DNA of 24,960 bases from the NCBI GenBank assembly GCA_910585355.1, contig CAJUDN010000045.1:1-24960 (forward strand), written 5' to 3'. The notes under the pieces are model-generated. The model was not told the DNA's origin, ran no database searches, and saw only the letters and a list, made by a program, of their open reading frames with translations. Made by a program: the position numbers and the translations under genes. The stretch comes from an uncultured Lachnospiraceae bacterium. Lineage in GTDB: Bacteria; Bacillota_A; Clostridia; Lachnospirales; Lachnospiraceae. Shown here in pieces: positions 1 through 7,817 of the stretch (position 1 is the stretch's first letter; each line of letters starts with the position of its first letter).

Positions 1-99
1 ATACTCACTTTTTGCAAAGGAATTTGCGTATAATTAGTAGTAATTACAACCGAATACCGCAGTTTCACACAAGCTGATTTCGAAATGTACGCTGTAGTA

Positions 100-1638
100 C
101 TAGTCTTCTTCTACATGAAACTGCTCTGACATCTTATCAATTTCAGATTCGATTCCTGCCGCCTTTCTCTTTTTCTCCCGATAATCACGGATAAACGGCC
201 ATCCAAGACTTACCAAAGCAACGCACAGAAGAAGCCCGCTCAATGGACGGGTTAAAAATGTGAGAAATCCGTCATTGGTATATGTGAGACCCTTCCGCAG
301 ATTGCTTTCTAACATCGGCCCTAAAATATAACCCAGGATAAATGGAGATGAAGGCAGATTTCCCAATGCCATTATGATACCAACGCCGCCCATAACAAGC
401 ATCAGCCAGCAGTTGAACATGGTTCTCGAATCAGAATATGCGCCCACCACGCAGATTACAAAAATTGCTGCATAGAGGTAGCAGGTCGGCGTCCGCAGAA
501 CATATGGAAACAGCCGCATTCCCATGAATTGTATCGCAAGAACGAGAACTGCCCCTAAAATAAGAACTCCAAAGAAGCAATACACCAGCTCCGGATTGTT
601 GACCATCAGCAGAGGACCTGCATCAATCCCATGAATCATCAGCCCCCCGATTAGCATAGCTGTCGCCGTATCCCCCGGAATTCCCAGTGCAACCATGGGG
701 ATGATGGCCCCTCCGATGGCCGCATTGTTGGATACCTCCGACGCAATGATTCCTTCATCGCAGCCTGTGCCGAATTTTTCCGGATGCTTGGAGGAGGATT
801 TGGCCTGGGCATAAGCCACCAGATTTGCCAGCCCTGCTCCAAGGCCGGGAAGGAAACCAATCCACAGCCCCACTATAAAGGACTTAATAACTAAAATATA
901 GTGGGAAAAATACTCTTTTATAGAAATTCCAAATCCTATAATCCCTTTCGTATCAATTTCAGGAGTTGCCGTGTCTCCTTTTGCAAAGTTTTTTACAAGG
1001 GTACCAACTGCAAAAAATCCCAGCATCAGACCGATCTGGTTGATACCTCCAAGAAGGTTGCTGACGCCGAAAGTAAATCGTTTCGCCCCATCAATTGGCG
1101 CGATGCCGACGCAGGAAACCATCATTCCTAAAAATCCGGCCATCAGCCCGTTAAACATATTCCCTTTAGACATTGTCACCACAAGAATAATCGCACAAAA
1201 GCAAAGGGAAAAGATTTCCCATGGTCCCAGTTTTACCGCAAAACGGGCAAGAACCGGACAAAAAATCATTGCAATAAAAATACTGAAAAACGTACCGATG
1301 AACGAAGATAAAATTGCAATCCCCAATGCCCGGGAAGCTCTTCCGTTTTTTGCCATGGGATAACCGTCAAAGCAGGTCGCCACAGATGCCGGCGTGCCTG
1401 GTACACCGATTAAAATAGCGGAAATCAATCCCCCTGAAATGCCGCCCACATATATGGCGCCAAGGAATAAAATTCCGGTAACGGAGTTCATGCTAAAAGA
1501 CACCGGAAGCATTAAGGCGATACCGGTAGTCGCAGACAGGCCCGGCACTGCTCCGAAAATAACACCTAATAAAACGCCCCCTATGATTATTGCCAGATTC
1601 GATATTTGAAATAAATTACCCAGTACTGTTAACAGCAA
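100..1638 (-). CDS. tctA: TctA-family large permease subunit of a tripartite tricarboxylate transporter
   Basis: Large membrane subunit (512 aa) of a TTT-type secondary carrier that imports carboxylates delivered by a periplasmic or lipoprotein binding protein. The whole protein is hydrophobic with many membrane segments. It carries the Gly/Pro-rich loops typical of TctA: GAVPGLSA near residues 29-36 and GVPGTPASVAT near 78-88, with a second such pair (GFLPGLGAG and ALGIPGDTATAML) in the second half. Length matches the family (about 500 aa). The start is a TTG at 1638, chosen because GGGGGTGA lies just upstream and it begins 11 nt after the tctB stop. It is the last gene of the minus-strand operon garR-like/DSD-like/tctC/tctB/tctA. 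Family assignment is firm; the substrate cannot be read from sequence. Confidence 0.95.
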   Translation of the reverse strand: MLLTVLGNLFQISNLAIIIGGVLLGVIFGAVPGLSATTGIALMLPVSFSMNSVTGILFLGAIYVGGISGGLISAILIGVPGTPASVATCFDGYPMAKNGRASRALGIAILSSFIGTFFSIFIAMIFCPVLARFAVKLGPWEIFSLCFCAIILVVTMSKGNMFNGLMAGFLGMMVSCVGIAPIDGAKRFTFGVSNLLGGINQIGLMLGFFAVGTLVKNFAKGDTATPEIDTKGIIGFGISIKEYFSHYILVIKSFIVGLWIGFLPGLGAGLANLVAYAQAKSSSKHPEKFGTGCDEGIIASEVSNNAAIGGAIIPMVALGIPGDTATAMLIGGLMIHGIDAGPLLMVNNPELVYCFFGVLILGAVLVLAIQFMGMRLFPYVLRTPTCYLYAAIFVICVVGAYSDSRTMFNCWLMLVMGGVGIIMALGNLPSSPFILGYILGPMLESNLRKGLTYTNDGFLTFLTRPLSGLLLCVALVSLGWPFIRDYREKKRKAAGIESEIDKMSEQFHVEED

Positions 1639-1649
1639 AAAATCACCCC

Positions 1650-2114
1650 CTATCTAAAAACCTTTCCTGTCGGAAGCGTTACGTGAATTACCATCTGGAA
1701 AACAACGTATAATATAGCAGTCGCAAAAGCCGAAAACAGAACCAGAGTAACCGGCCGCAGCTTCCGGTCTTCCCGCATGGACAGTACCAATAGTGCGGAA
1801 AAAAGCGGTGTGGAAATAAGATAACCGAACCAGTCGATGGAAAGTAAATAAAGAATTAAAAGTGTGAATACGACGGCTGTTTTTTTCCAGCCGTTTTTTG
1901 TAAGAAAAGGACTTTCTGCCTTCTTATATTCCGTAAGTATTTTTCCTATACTGCATAGGATTAAACCAGTCGCAGCCGCAATCGGGAAAAACTTAGGTCC
2001 GACATCTCCCTGGGCGCCAATATACAAAGACTGCAGCTGTGACGTCATATATATAAACGCGCCGGCAAAAATTATGATAAAGATACTGAATCGTACATTT
2101 TTGTTTAATTTCAC
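1650..2114 (-). CDS. tctB: TctB-family small membrane subunit of the tripartite transporter
   Basis: Small four-helix membrane subunit that pairs with TctA. I place the start at the GTG at 2114 (154 aa) rather than at the farthest upstream ATG at 2201. The longer form would overlap tctC and translate through a strong hairpin (2147-2172), and its extra 29 residues look unlike TctB, whereas the GTG has an AAGGTGG ribosome site about 11 nt upstream. From that start the protein opens with a hydrophobic helix, a short GPKFFP segment typical of TctB, and three further hydrophobic stretches, ending in GKVFR. It sits between tctC and tctA as usual. The family call is firm and the start is likely. Confidence 0.9.
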   Translation of the reverse strand: MKLNKNVRFSIFIIIFAGAFIYMTSQLQSLYIGAQGDVGPKFFPIAAATGLILCSIGKILTEYKKAESPFLTKNGWKKTAVVFTLLILYLLSIDWFGYLISTPLFSALLVLSMREDRKLRPVTLVLFSAFATAILYVVFQMVIHVTLPTGKVFR

Positions 2115-2146
2115 GCCCTTATTTACCACCTTTCGTTTAAAGTCAG

Positions 2147-2172
2147 GGAACCTCTGCTGCTGCAGAGGTTCC
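2147..2172 (-). promoter_or_regulatory. Intercistronic hairpin between tctC and tctB
   Basis: Perfect 11-bp inverted repeat (GGAACCTCTGC ... GCAGAGGTTCC) with a 4-nt loop, just downstream of the tctC stop and upstream of the tctB GTG start. No clear U-run follows, so it is more likely an mRNA-stabilising or attenuating element than a full terminator. Such a hairpin would allow binding-protein mRNA to exceed permease mRNA, as is common in transporter operons; that function is inferred. Confidence 0.7.
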
Positions 2173-2181
2173 ACCCATGTG

Positions 2182-3270
2182 TTAATCGCGGCCAGGAGCA
2201 AGAATATTCAGACTTTCTGCAATTGCATGATAGCTTTTATATAGCTGATTTACGGTTTCTGTCGCTTCGATATTATCTTTCCAGATTGTCTGTTCCTGGT
2301 TCATCTCAATTAATCTCTTCTGGACCTCTGCATCAGTAAACACCTCTGTGAAAATCCGGTTGATTTCAGCGCACAGCGCATCATCCATTTTAGGTCCATA
2401 AAGGAAATTGCAGTTTCTCACGGCAATGTTTTCATATCCGGCCCCCTTCAAAGACGGAACATCTTTTAATGCCTCCGGAGTCGCGCTTCCCGGCTCAGCC
2501 ACACAGCAGAGTGCCTTTAACTCTCCCGCTTCGACATATTGAAGAGCGGATACGCCGCTGACAACCGTGGCCTGTGTGATTCCACCCATCAGGGATGTAA
2601 TACGGTTGGCATCGGTACCGTTTTCAACATAGTTCCAGCTAACTCCGAGACTTTGTGCACAGCTTTCTGCGTAATAATGAGAAGCAGACCCCAATTGCAT
2701 TCCAAATACTAATTCTCCCGGATGCTCCTTGCAGTAAGTCACCAGGCTATCCAATGTATCAAACGGAGAATTCTTTGGTACGCATAAGTAAACGGGAGAC
2801 AGAAGATCTGCGCCTGCCAGCACGCTGAAATCCTTTGTCGGATTCAGATCATGAATCCCCGCAAAGTAGCTTGTGAACCAGGACGGTGTCACCCATCCTA
2901 AGATACTGCCGTCCGCGGGCGCTTCTGCAATCGTATTATAACAAACCGCGCCATTTCCCTCGGTCTGATTTACAACAACAAAATTGGCCCCTGTTTTCTT
3001 TCCTAACGCTTCCCCGAGGATTCTTGCACAGAGATCAGAGTTGCCTCCCGCTGCAAACGGTAAGTATATTTCAACCGTTTTTGTGCTGGGCCACACGGCG
3101 GCTTCTTCGTTGGAAACTTCTTTGTCAGCGGCTTCGGTCGTGTCTTTGGGCGCTTCGCTGGTGTTTTCTAAAGCCGCAGAACTTTCCTTCGTAGTCGTCT
3201 GCCCGGAACAGGCTGTTATCATGCTGACGGCTGCTGCTGCCATAAGTAACATTTTTACACTTTTCCTCAT
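2182..3270 (-). CDS. tctC: TctC/Bug-family substrate-binding lipoprotein
   Basis: Extracytoplasmic solute receptor (362 aa) for the TctAB permease. The N-terminus has a basic stretch, a hydrophobic core and a lipobox ITAC ending at Cys21, followed by a Ser/Thr/Glu-rich linker to about residue 60, so it is a lipid-anchored protein as expected in a Gram-positive cell. The body matches the Bug fold: YLPFAAGGNSDLCARIL near 69-85 corresponds to the family's FPAGGxxDxxAR substrate loop, and PADGSILGWVTPS near 118-130 corresponds to its second conserved loop. The start has AGGAGGAGA upstream. It precedes tctB/tctA and follows the two enzyme genes in the same operon. Ligand unknown; Bug proteins usually bind small carboxylates. 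Confidence 0.93.
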   Translation of the reverse strand: MRKSVKMLLMAAAAVSMITACSGQTTTKESSAALENTSEAPKDTTEAADKEVSNEEAAVWPSTKTVEIYLPFAAGGNSDLCARILGEALGKKTGANFVVVNQTEGNGAVCYNTIAEAPADGSILGWVTPSWFTSYFAGIHDLNPTKDFSVLAGADLLSPVYLCVPKNSPFDTLDSLVTYCKEHPGELVFGMQLGSASHYYAESCAQSLGVSWNYVENGTDANRITSLMGGITQATVVSGVSALQYVEAGELKALCCVAEPGSATPEALKDVPSLKGAGYENIAVRNCNFLYGPKMDDALCAEINRIFTEVFTDAEVQKRLIEMNQEQTIWKDNIEATETVNQLYKSYHAIAESLNILAPGRD

Positions 3271-3326
3271 TTCAATATCTCCTCCTGTTTTTGTAAATAT
3301 AATAGTTCTTCGTTTTAGCGAAACGA

Positions 3327-4388
3327 TTACAATGATTTTCCACGGCTTGTTATAGGAACCTTATCAATGACTTTTCCGCCCCGTACCAGATAAATCCAGT
3401 CATGTAAATTGATGGTGGTGCAGCAATGGCCCGGAATCAGACAGTACCTTTCCCCAATTTTAGTATCCAGCCCTGTTTTTAAAGTACAGCTGTGTTCCTC
3501 ACTTAATTTCAGCCCGATACCGGGAAATTCTTTGATTTCCGGCATGGCCTGGTCGAGGGATACCGATTTTCTTCCTGCATCCATAATCGTAGTATCCCCA
3601 CTCTTGCTGATTACAGTCGAAAGGACAAATAAAGAATTCTCAAACTTCAGTCCCAGTTCCCTGTAAGCCATATCCATGAAAATGTAACTCCCTGCCTGAA
3701 TTTCCGTATAAATGCTGTCGGCTTTTCTGAACTCCACGGTACCAGTGCTTGCGCCGCTTACTTCCTTAACGGGAATTCCACGACTTACAATGTAGTCATA
3801 AACCTCCCGGAGCCGTTTTTCGACGTTTTCCGACTCCTTTTTACGCACTTCATAGCTGCATTCATGGGATAAATGTCCCGCATATGCCTGTATCCCTTCA
3901 AATTTCAGATGCCTGCAAAGACTAAGTTTCTTCGCCAGCTCATAAAACGCCTCCGGAGTATCCACTCCACACCGTTTCATTCCGATTTCATATTCGACCA
4001 GGCAGTGTATTACAGAGTCATGAATTTCGGCTGCCCGTTCCAGGTCATCAATATTTTGGCTGTTATCCACAGCGACTGTCAGATAGCACTTTTTAGCCAA
4101 TGCCGCCAGAGCATAAATTTTCTCTAAATCCACGATCTGGTTTGCAATCAGAATGTTCTCAATTCCTGCCTCTGCCAGATCCTGCGCCTCATTTAATTTC
4201 GCACAGGTAATCCCTTTCGCCCCTTTTTCCATCAGCATGTGGGCAATTGCCGTACATTTATTGGACTTATAGTGTGGACGGAGCTTCATGTGAGTGCCGG
4301 CTAAAAAAGAATTCATTGTCTCGCAGTTCCTGTCAAATACATCCATATCAAGGATAAGCGCCGGGGTTGGAATCTGATTTATGTTCAT
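3327..4388 (-). CDS. DSD1/D-threonine aldolase-like PLP enzyme (alanine racemase fold)
   Basis: Fold-type III PLP enzyme of 353 aa, related to eukaryotic-type D-serine dehydratase, D-threonine aldolase and D-threo-3-hydroxyaspartate dehydratase. The N-terminal TPALILD and the RPHYKSNK motif with the presumed PLP lysine Lys41 are visible. The C-terminal PGHCCTTINLHD stretch supplies His321 and Cys323 in the H-x-C arrangement that binds the catalytic metal in this family. It therefore probably acts on a D-configured beta-hydroxy amino acid, by dehydration or retro-aldol cleavage. It lies between the reductase gene (20 nt upstream) and tctC, in the same operon. AGGAGGAATAAC precedes the ATG. The subfamily reaction (dehydratase or aldolase) cannot be decided here. 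Confidence 0.85.
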   Translation of the reverse strand: MNINQIPTPALILDMDVFDRNCETMNSFLAGTHMKLRPHYKSNKCTAIAHMLMEKGAKGITCAKLNEAQDLAEAGIENILIANQIVDLEKIYALAALAKKCYLTVAVDNSQNIDDLERAAEIHDSVIHCLVEYEIGMKRCGVDTPEAFYELAKKLSLCRHLKFEGIQAYAGHLSHECSYEVRKKESENVEKRLREVYDYIVSRGIPVKEVSGASTGTVEFRKADSIYTEIQAGSYIFMDMAYRELGLKFENSLFVLSTVISKSGDTTIMDAGRKSVSLDQAMPEIKEFPGIGLKLSEEHSCTLKTGLDTKIGERYCLIPGHCCTTINLHDWIYLVRGGKVIDKVPITSRGKSL

Positions 4389-4408
4389 ACTGGTTATTCC
4401 TCCTGATC

Positions 4409-5287
4409 CTATAATTCGATACCAGTTAATTTGGAATAGTACTTAATCAGGGCACTGTGATCGCACTGGCCGCACTGATCTGCATGAAGCTGTTCGAGCA
4501 TCTCCATAACGATGCTCGTTAAAATCATCGGAGAGCCCGCATCATGTCCCGTCTCAATTGCATTGTTTAAATCCTTGATATGTAAATCAATACGGAATCC
4601 CGGTTCAAAATTATGCGCCAGCATCATTGGTACTTTTGCTTCCATAACAGTGCTTCCGGCAAGTCCTCCGCGAATTGCCTGGAATACCAGCTCCGGACTG
4701 ATTCCCGACTTTTTCGCCAGCATAAACGCCTCTGCACATACCGCGATATTGCCCGCTACAATTACCTGATTTGCCAGCTTGGCCATATTTCCGGCGCCGA
4801 TTTCCCCACAGTAAATTGCCGAAGAACCCATGGACAAAAGAATCGGTTTCATCTTCTCGAAAACTGCCTCTTCTCCTCCTACCATAATGGATAAGGTTCC
4901 GTCTACCGCTTTGGGTTCTCCGCCGGATACAGGAGCATCCAGCATTGCAATATGTTTTTTGTCACATGCCGCTTTTATTTCCCTTGATGCGGCAGGCGCG
5001 ATGGAGCTCATATCAATCAACACGGAATTTTCTCTGGCGCCGCTTAAAACGCCCTTTTCGCCCAAAACAGCGCTTTTTACATGGGGTGAATTGGGGAGCA
5101 TCGTAATTATAATCTGACACTGTTTTGCAACCTCCTCGCTGGAGGCGGCCGCCCTGGCGCCATCTTTTACAATCGCTTCCATGTTTGCAGAATTCACATC
5201 ATATACGACCAGTTCATGCCCTGCTTTCATCAGGTTTCTGCACATTGGTTTTCCCATAATTCCCAAACCAATAAATCCAAGTACCAT
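4409..5287 (-). CDS. NAD(P)-dependent beta-hydroxyacid dehydrogenase (3-hydroxyisobutyrate/tartronate-semialdehyde reductase family)
   Basis: Beta-hydroxyacid dehydrogenase of 292 aa, the normal family length. The Rossmann motif GFIGLGIMG is at residues 4-12. The substrate-binding signature DAPVSGG is at 117-123, and GAGNMAKLANQ carries the catalytic lysine Lys170. The family includes GarR/GlxR (tartronate semialdehyde to glycerate) and 3-hydroxyisobutyrate dehydrogenase. It is the first gene of the operon with the PLP enzyme and the TctCBA transporter, so it may reduce a semialdehyde released in that pathway (inference). AAAGGAG precedes the ATG. The exact substrate is unknown. Confidence 0.9.
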   Translation of the reverse strand: MVLGFIGLGIMGKPMCRNLMKAGHELVVYDVNSANMEAIVKDGARAAASSEEVAKQCQIIITMLPNSPHVKSAVLGEKGVLSGARENSVLIDMSSIAPAASREIKAACDKKHIAMLDAPVSGGEPKAVDGTLSIMVGGEEAVFEKMKPILLSMGSSAIYCGEIGAGNMAKLANQVIVAGNIAVCAEAFMLAKKSGISPELVFQAIRGGLAGSTVMEAKVPMMLAHNFEPGFRIDLHIKDLNNAIETGHDAGSPMILTSIVMEMLEQLHADQCGQCDHSALIKYYSKLTGIEL

Positions 5288-5324
5288 AGCTTTTCTCCTT
5301 TCAGTTAAGTCTATATATTTTCTG

Positions 5325-5363
5325 TAAATAATTCAATATCAATGTAACTTTTTGAATTATTTA
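5325..5363. promoter_or_regulatory. 12-bp AT-rich inverted repeat upstream of the reductase-transporter operon
   Basis: Perfect inverted repeat TAAATAATTCAA (5325-5336) / TTGAATTATTTA (5352-5363) with a 15-nt spacer, 38 nt upstream of the first gene of the operon. Its symmetry and place suggest an operator, possibly for one of the adjacent LysR proteins, or a leader hairpin. The stretch from 5364 to 5450 upstream is very A+T rich and probably holds the promoter, but no clean -35/-10 pair stood out. Confidence 0.5.
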
Positions 5364-5492
5364 TTGTTAATTGTATTTTAACATACTTCATTATATTTAA
5401 AAAGCAATTATTTTATATATATAATATGTATAAATTAGATATATAGTGGCAGCATCATCTGTCTTCCGGTGTGGCGAGATTTTTCTATAAGA

Positions 5493-5519
5493 TAAAAAAT
5501 GCCGGGAGCATATCCCGGC
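5493..5519 (-). terminator. Rho-independent terminator of the minus-strand LysR gene
   Basis: On the minus strand, GCCGGGA and TCCCGGC pair around a 5-nt loop, followed by an A and six T. It lies 10 nt after the stop of the LysR gene at 5529-6431 and separates it from the reductase-transporter operon. Confidence 0.85.
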
Positions 5520-5528
5520 GGCTTTTGT

Positions 5529-6431
5529 TTATATTTTGTTAACCAGATAGGTATTGGATAAAAATTCTTCCAGCTCATGCAGAAATAACCGAATATTCGG
5601 CTCGTCACTGTCAACAAGATGTTTGGATGCGACCGCATAACAAATTCTTTGCGCGGGAGGGTCAGACAATTCTCTTATTTCAAAACCATACTGTGCAGCC
5701 AGCACAAGAGCGACGGAATGCGGTACAACAGACCAGTTGCCTTTTTCTGTCAGGAAATAGGGAATCATATTGGGGGAGGTTAAGTTTACAATACTGGGGG
5801 AGGTTGGCTTCCACCAATAATCATGCCATCGCTGATATTCCGGAGACCAGTCGTGAGCGACTTCATGAACAGGATCAAGTTCTTCCGGGTGTATGAGTTC
5901 GTTGGATTCTCCATGCCCGGGGGACAGCCAGAGCAGACAAAAATGCTCTTTAAAGACCGGTTTCGTATAGATGCCCGGATAATTTGCCCCCGAATTAACC
6001 AGGCCGATATCCAGCTTTCTGGATTCAATCAGAGCATAAATTTCTCTTGTATGATGGGAATATATCCCCATTTCCAACATTGGATATTTCTTTCTGATCA
6101 TCTGGTAAAAGGCAGGAAGAACATAAAAATTCACGCTGTGAACAGCACCGATCGTTATTTTTGTGCGGACCTTTTTCTCTTTCAGCCCCGCCGCCTTTTC
6201 CTGAAGGGTAATCCACTGGTTGCCGATGGAAATAAATTCTCTCCCATAGTCTGTCAGCATAATTTCTTTCTTGCCTTTATCTCTTACAATTAACTGTACC
6301 CCCAGTTCTTTTTCCAGCAACATAAGGCGGCGGCTGAGATTGGACTGGGACATAAAAAGCGCGTCTGCCGCTTTGGAAATGGAATGATATTTTACAATTG
6401 ATAGGAAAATCTGTATATCCTGTGCATCCAT
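5529..6431 (-). CDS. LysR-family transcriptional regulator (upstream of the transporter operon)
   Basis: LysR-type regulator of 300 aa. The N-terminal winged helix-turn-helix is at residues 1-60 (DIQIFLSIVKYHSISKAADA then SQSNLSRRLMLLEKELGVQL), followed by a two-lobed effector domain. I chose the ATG at 6431 over an ATG 63 nt upstream because GGAAGGAAGG sits directly before it and the family HTH starts here. It has its own terminator and is likely the regulator of the reductase/PLP enzyme/TctCBA operon that follows on the same strand; LysR proteins typically sense a pathway metabolite. The effector is unknown. Confidence 0.9.
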   Translation of the reverse strand: MDAQDIQIFLSIVKYHSISKAADALFMSQSNLSRRLMLLEKELGVQLIVRDKGKKEIMLTDYGREFISIGNQWITLQEKAAGLKEKKVRTKITIGAVHSVNFYVLPAFYQMIRKKYPMLEMGIYSHHTREIYALIESRKLDIGLVNSGANYPGIYTKPVFKEHFCLLWLSPGHGESNELIHPEELDPVHEVAHDWSPEYQRWHDYWWKPTSPSIVNLTSPNMIPYFLTEKGNWSVVPHSVALVLAAQYGFEIRELSDPPAQRICYAVASKHLVDSDEPNIRLFLHELEEFLSNTYLVNKI

Positions 6432-6465
6432 TTTTCGTCCCTTCCTTCCTGTGCATAGTCTGATT

Positions 6466-6517
6466 ATTATAGCAAAAATGCGGAAAGATTGCAAACATCG
6501 AAAAGTTTTGTTATACT
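6466..6517. promoter_or_regulatory. Divergent LysR promoters sharing one -35 hexamer
   Basis: The palindromic hexamer TTGCAA at 6489-6494 reads as a -35 on both strands. On the plus strand it is followed, after exactly 17 nt, by TATACT (6512-6517), driving the LysR gene at 6546. On the minus strand it is followed, after exactly 17 nt, by TATAAT (6471-6466), driving the LysR gene at 6431. Two polymerases could not use the element at once, so the regulators' expression may be mutually exclusive. Confidence 0.65.
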
Positions 6518-6545
6518 TTTTACAAATATTAAAAAGGAGGCCCCT

Positions 6546-7517
6546 ATGGATACTGTGGAATTTCGGGATATGGCGTATGTGCTGGCTGTATATGAGAACC
6601 GGAGCTTTTCAAAAACTGCTGAACAGAAATTTATATCTCAGCCGGCTCTAAGCAAAACAGTTAAAAAAGTGGAGCGGCATCTGGGAATTACGATCTTTAA
6701 CAGGGGCTCGATTCCTCTCACAGTCACCCCGGAGGGGGAAATGATACTGGAGTATTTCCGCAGGATTCAATCTGACTATCAGGAAATGGAACATTACTGC
6801 GATACCGTCCGAACACAGAAAAAGTGTGACCTGACCATTGTATCCCCCTCTTTTTTCTGTACGTATATACTTCCGCCGGTTGTCTCAGATTTCCAGGCTG
6901 CCAACCCGGAATATGATATTAAATTGATGGAGACCAATGACAGCGATTTAAGGGAATTTTTAAAGGCGGGAATTGCCGATATCGGCATTTCTGTCGACAG
7001 TGATACGCCGTCATATCTGGAACTTACAAAGCTGAAAAAGGAGATGATTATCCTGGCGGTGCCCTCTGCCTATGAGGTCAACCGTGGGCTCGAAGCGTTT
7101 CAATTACGCTATGACGATATGATTCACGCAAGGGTCCAGAACCGTGAAATCCCCGGGGTGCCGATGGAGGTGTTTTCCAAAGAGCGTTTTCTATTTCTCA
7201 AAAAGGGGAATGATATCTGGCAGAGGGGAATGAAAATATGCCGTGATGCAGGATTTTCCCCACGGATTGTAATGGAGCTGGATCAGCTCCTGACCGCCTA
7301 TTATCTGGCTGCGGCTGGGGAGGGAATCACTTTTACCCGTTCCAATATTCCCTGCTATACCGGATACACAGACAAGCTTCGCTTTTATAAAATTGATCAT
7401 CCGGATACGGTCCGGCCGGTACACATTCTCCAGAATAGCAGCTGTCGGCTGAGTGAAAAACAAAAGAAGTTTACAGAGTTTTTAAAACAGTATCCGCTTC
7501 CTGGTTTGCGGACATGA
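6546..7517 (+). CDS. LysR-family transcriptional regulator (divergent)
   Basis: Second LysR-type regulator, 323 aa. The HTH is at residues 1-60 (FRDMAYVLAVYENRSFSKTAEQ, then SQPALSKTVKKVERHLGI), followed by a substrate-binding domain. The start at 6546 follows AAAAAGGAGG; a longer reading from 6489 would run through the promoter and ribosome site and is rejected. It is transcribed away from the first LysR gene and towards the aminotransferase, which is its likely target along with or instead of the transporter operon. Effector unknown. Confidence 0.9.
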   Translation: MDTVEFRDMAYVLAVYENRSFSKTAEQKFISQPALSKTVKKVERHLGITIFNRGSIPLTVTPEGEMILEYFRRIQSDYQEMEHYCDTVRTQKKCDLTIVSPSFFCTYILPPVVSDFQAANPEYDIKLMETNDSDLREFLKAGIADIGISVDSDTPSYLELTKLKKEMIILAVPSAYEVNRGLEAFQLRYDDMIHARVQNREIPGVPMEVFSKERFLFLKKGNDIWQRGMKICRDAGFSPRIVMELDQLLTAYYLAAAGEGITFTRSNIPCYTGYTDKLRFYKIDHPDTVRPVHILQNSSCRLSEKQKKFTEFLKQYPLPGLRT

Positions 7518-7817
7518 ACAATCCCAGGGAACAGTAACTATTCCATTTCAGACATAAATATATGAAGAATCCGATATTAGACTTTTACTTTCCGGGATGG
7601 TATTGTTAATGAAAGAGGGTAGTTTTTGACACTATCATATAGTAGTGGTCAGGCCTTGCATCTTCTTGCCCGTGCAGCGCGGACAAGAAGCACATACTAT
7701 CTTTCTTATGAAGATTCCAGATAAAAAACGCTTATGGAAACATGCTTTCAATCCGCTTTTTACTCGGAATTTTCGCAAAACTGAACGGTTACTAATAAGA
7801 GACAGGAGGCAGAATAT
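7518..7817 (+). other. 300-bp intergenic region with a leader hairpin upstream of the aminotransferase
   Basis: No gene is seen. A stem CTTCTTG-c-CCG (7662-7672) pairs with CGG-a-CAAGAAG (7680-7690) around a 7-nt loop with one mismatch; no U-run follows. An ACTAT-CAT-ATAGT dyad lies at 7631-7643 beside a TTGACA at 7626-7631, but no matching -10 is found at normal spacing. The region probably carries the aminotransferase promoter or operator. No T-box or known riboswitch core is recognisable. Confidence 0.4.

Noticed and set aside
971..1363. Plus-strand 130-codon ORF opposite tctA
   Set aside because: Antisense shadow of a clear TctA gene, without ribosome site or recognisable protein features.
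2115..2201. N-terminal extension of TctB from the ATG at 2201
   Set aside because: It would overlap tctC and translate through a strong hairpin; the GTG at 2114 has a ribosome site and gives the normal length.
7518..7817. T-box or other riboswitch before the aminotransferase
   Set aside because: A hairpin is present, but no T-box core sequence, antiterminator or U-run terminator could be found.
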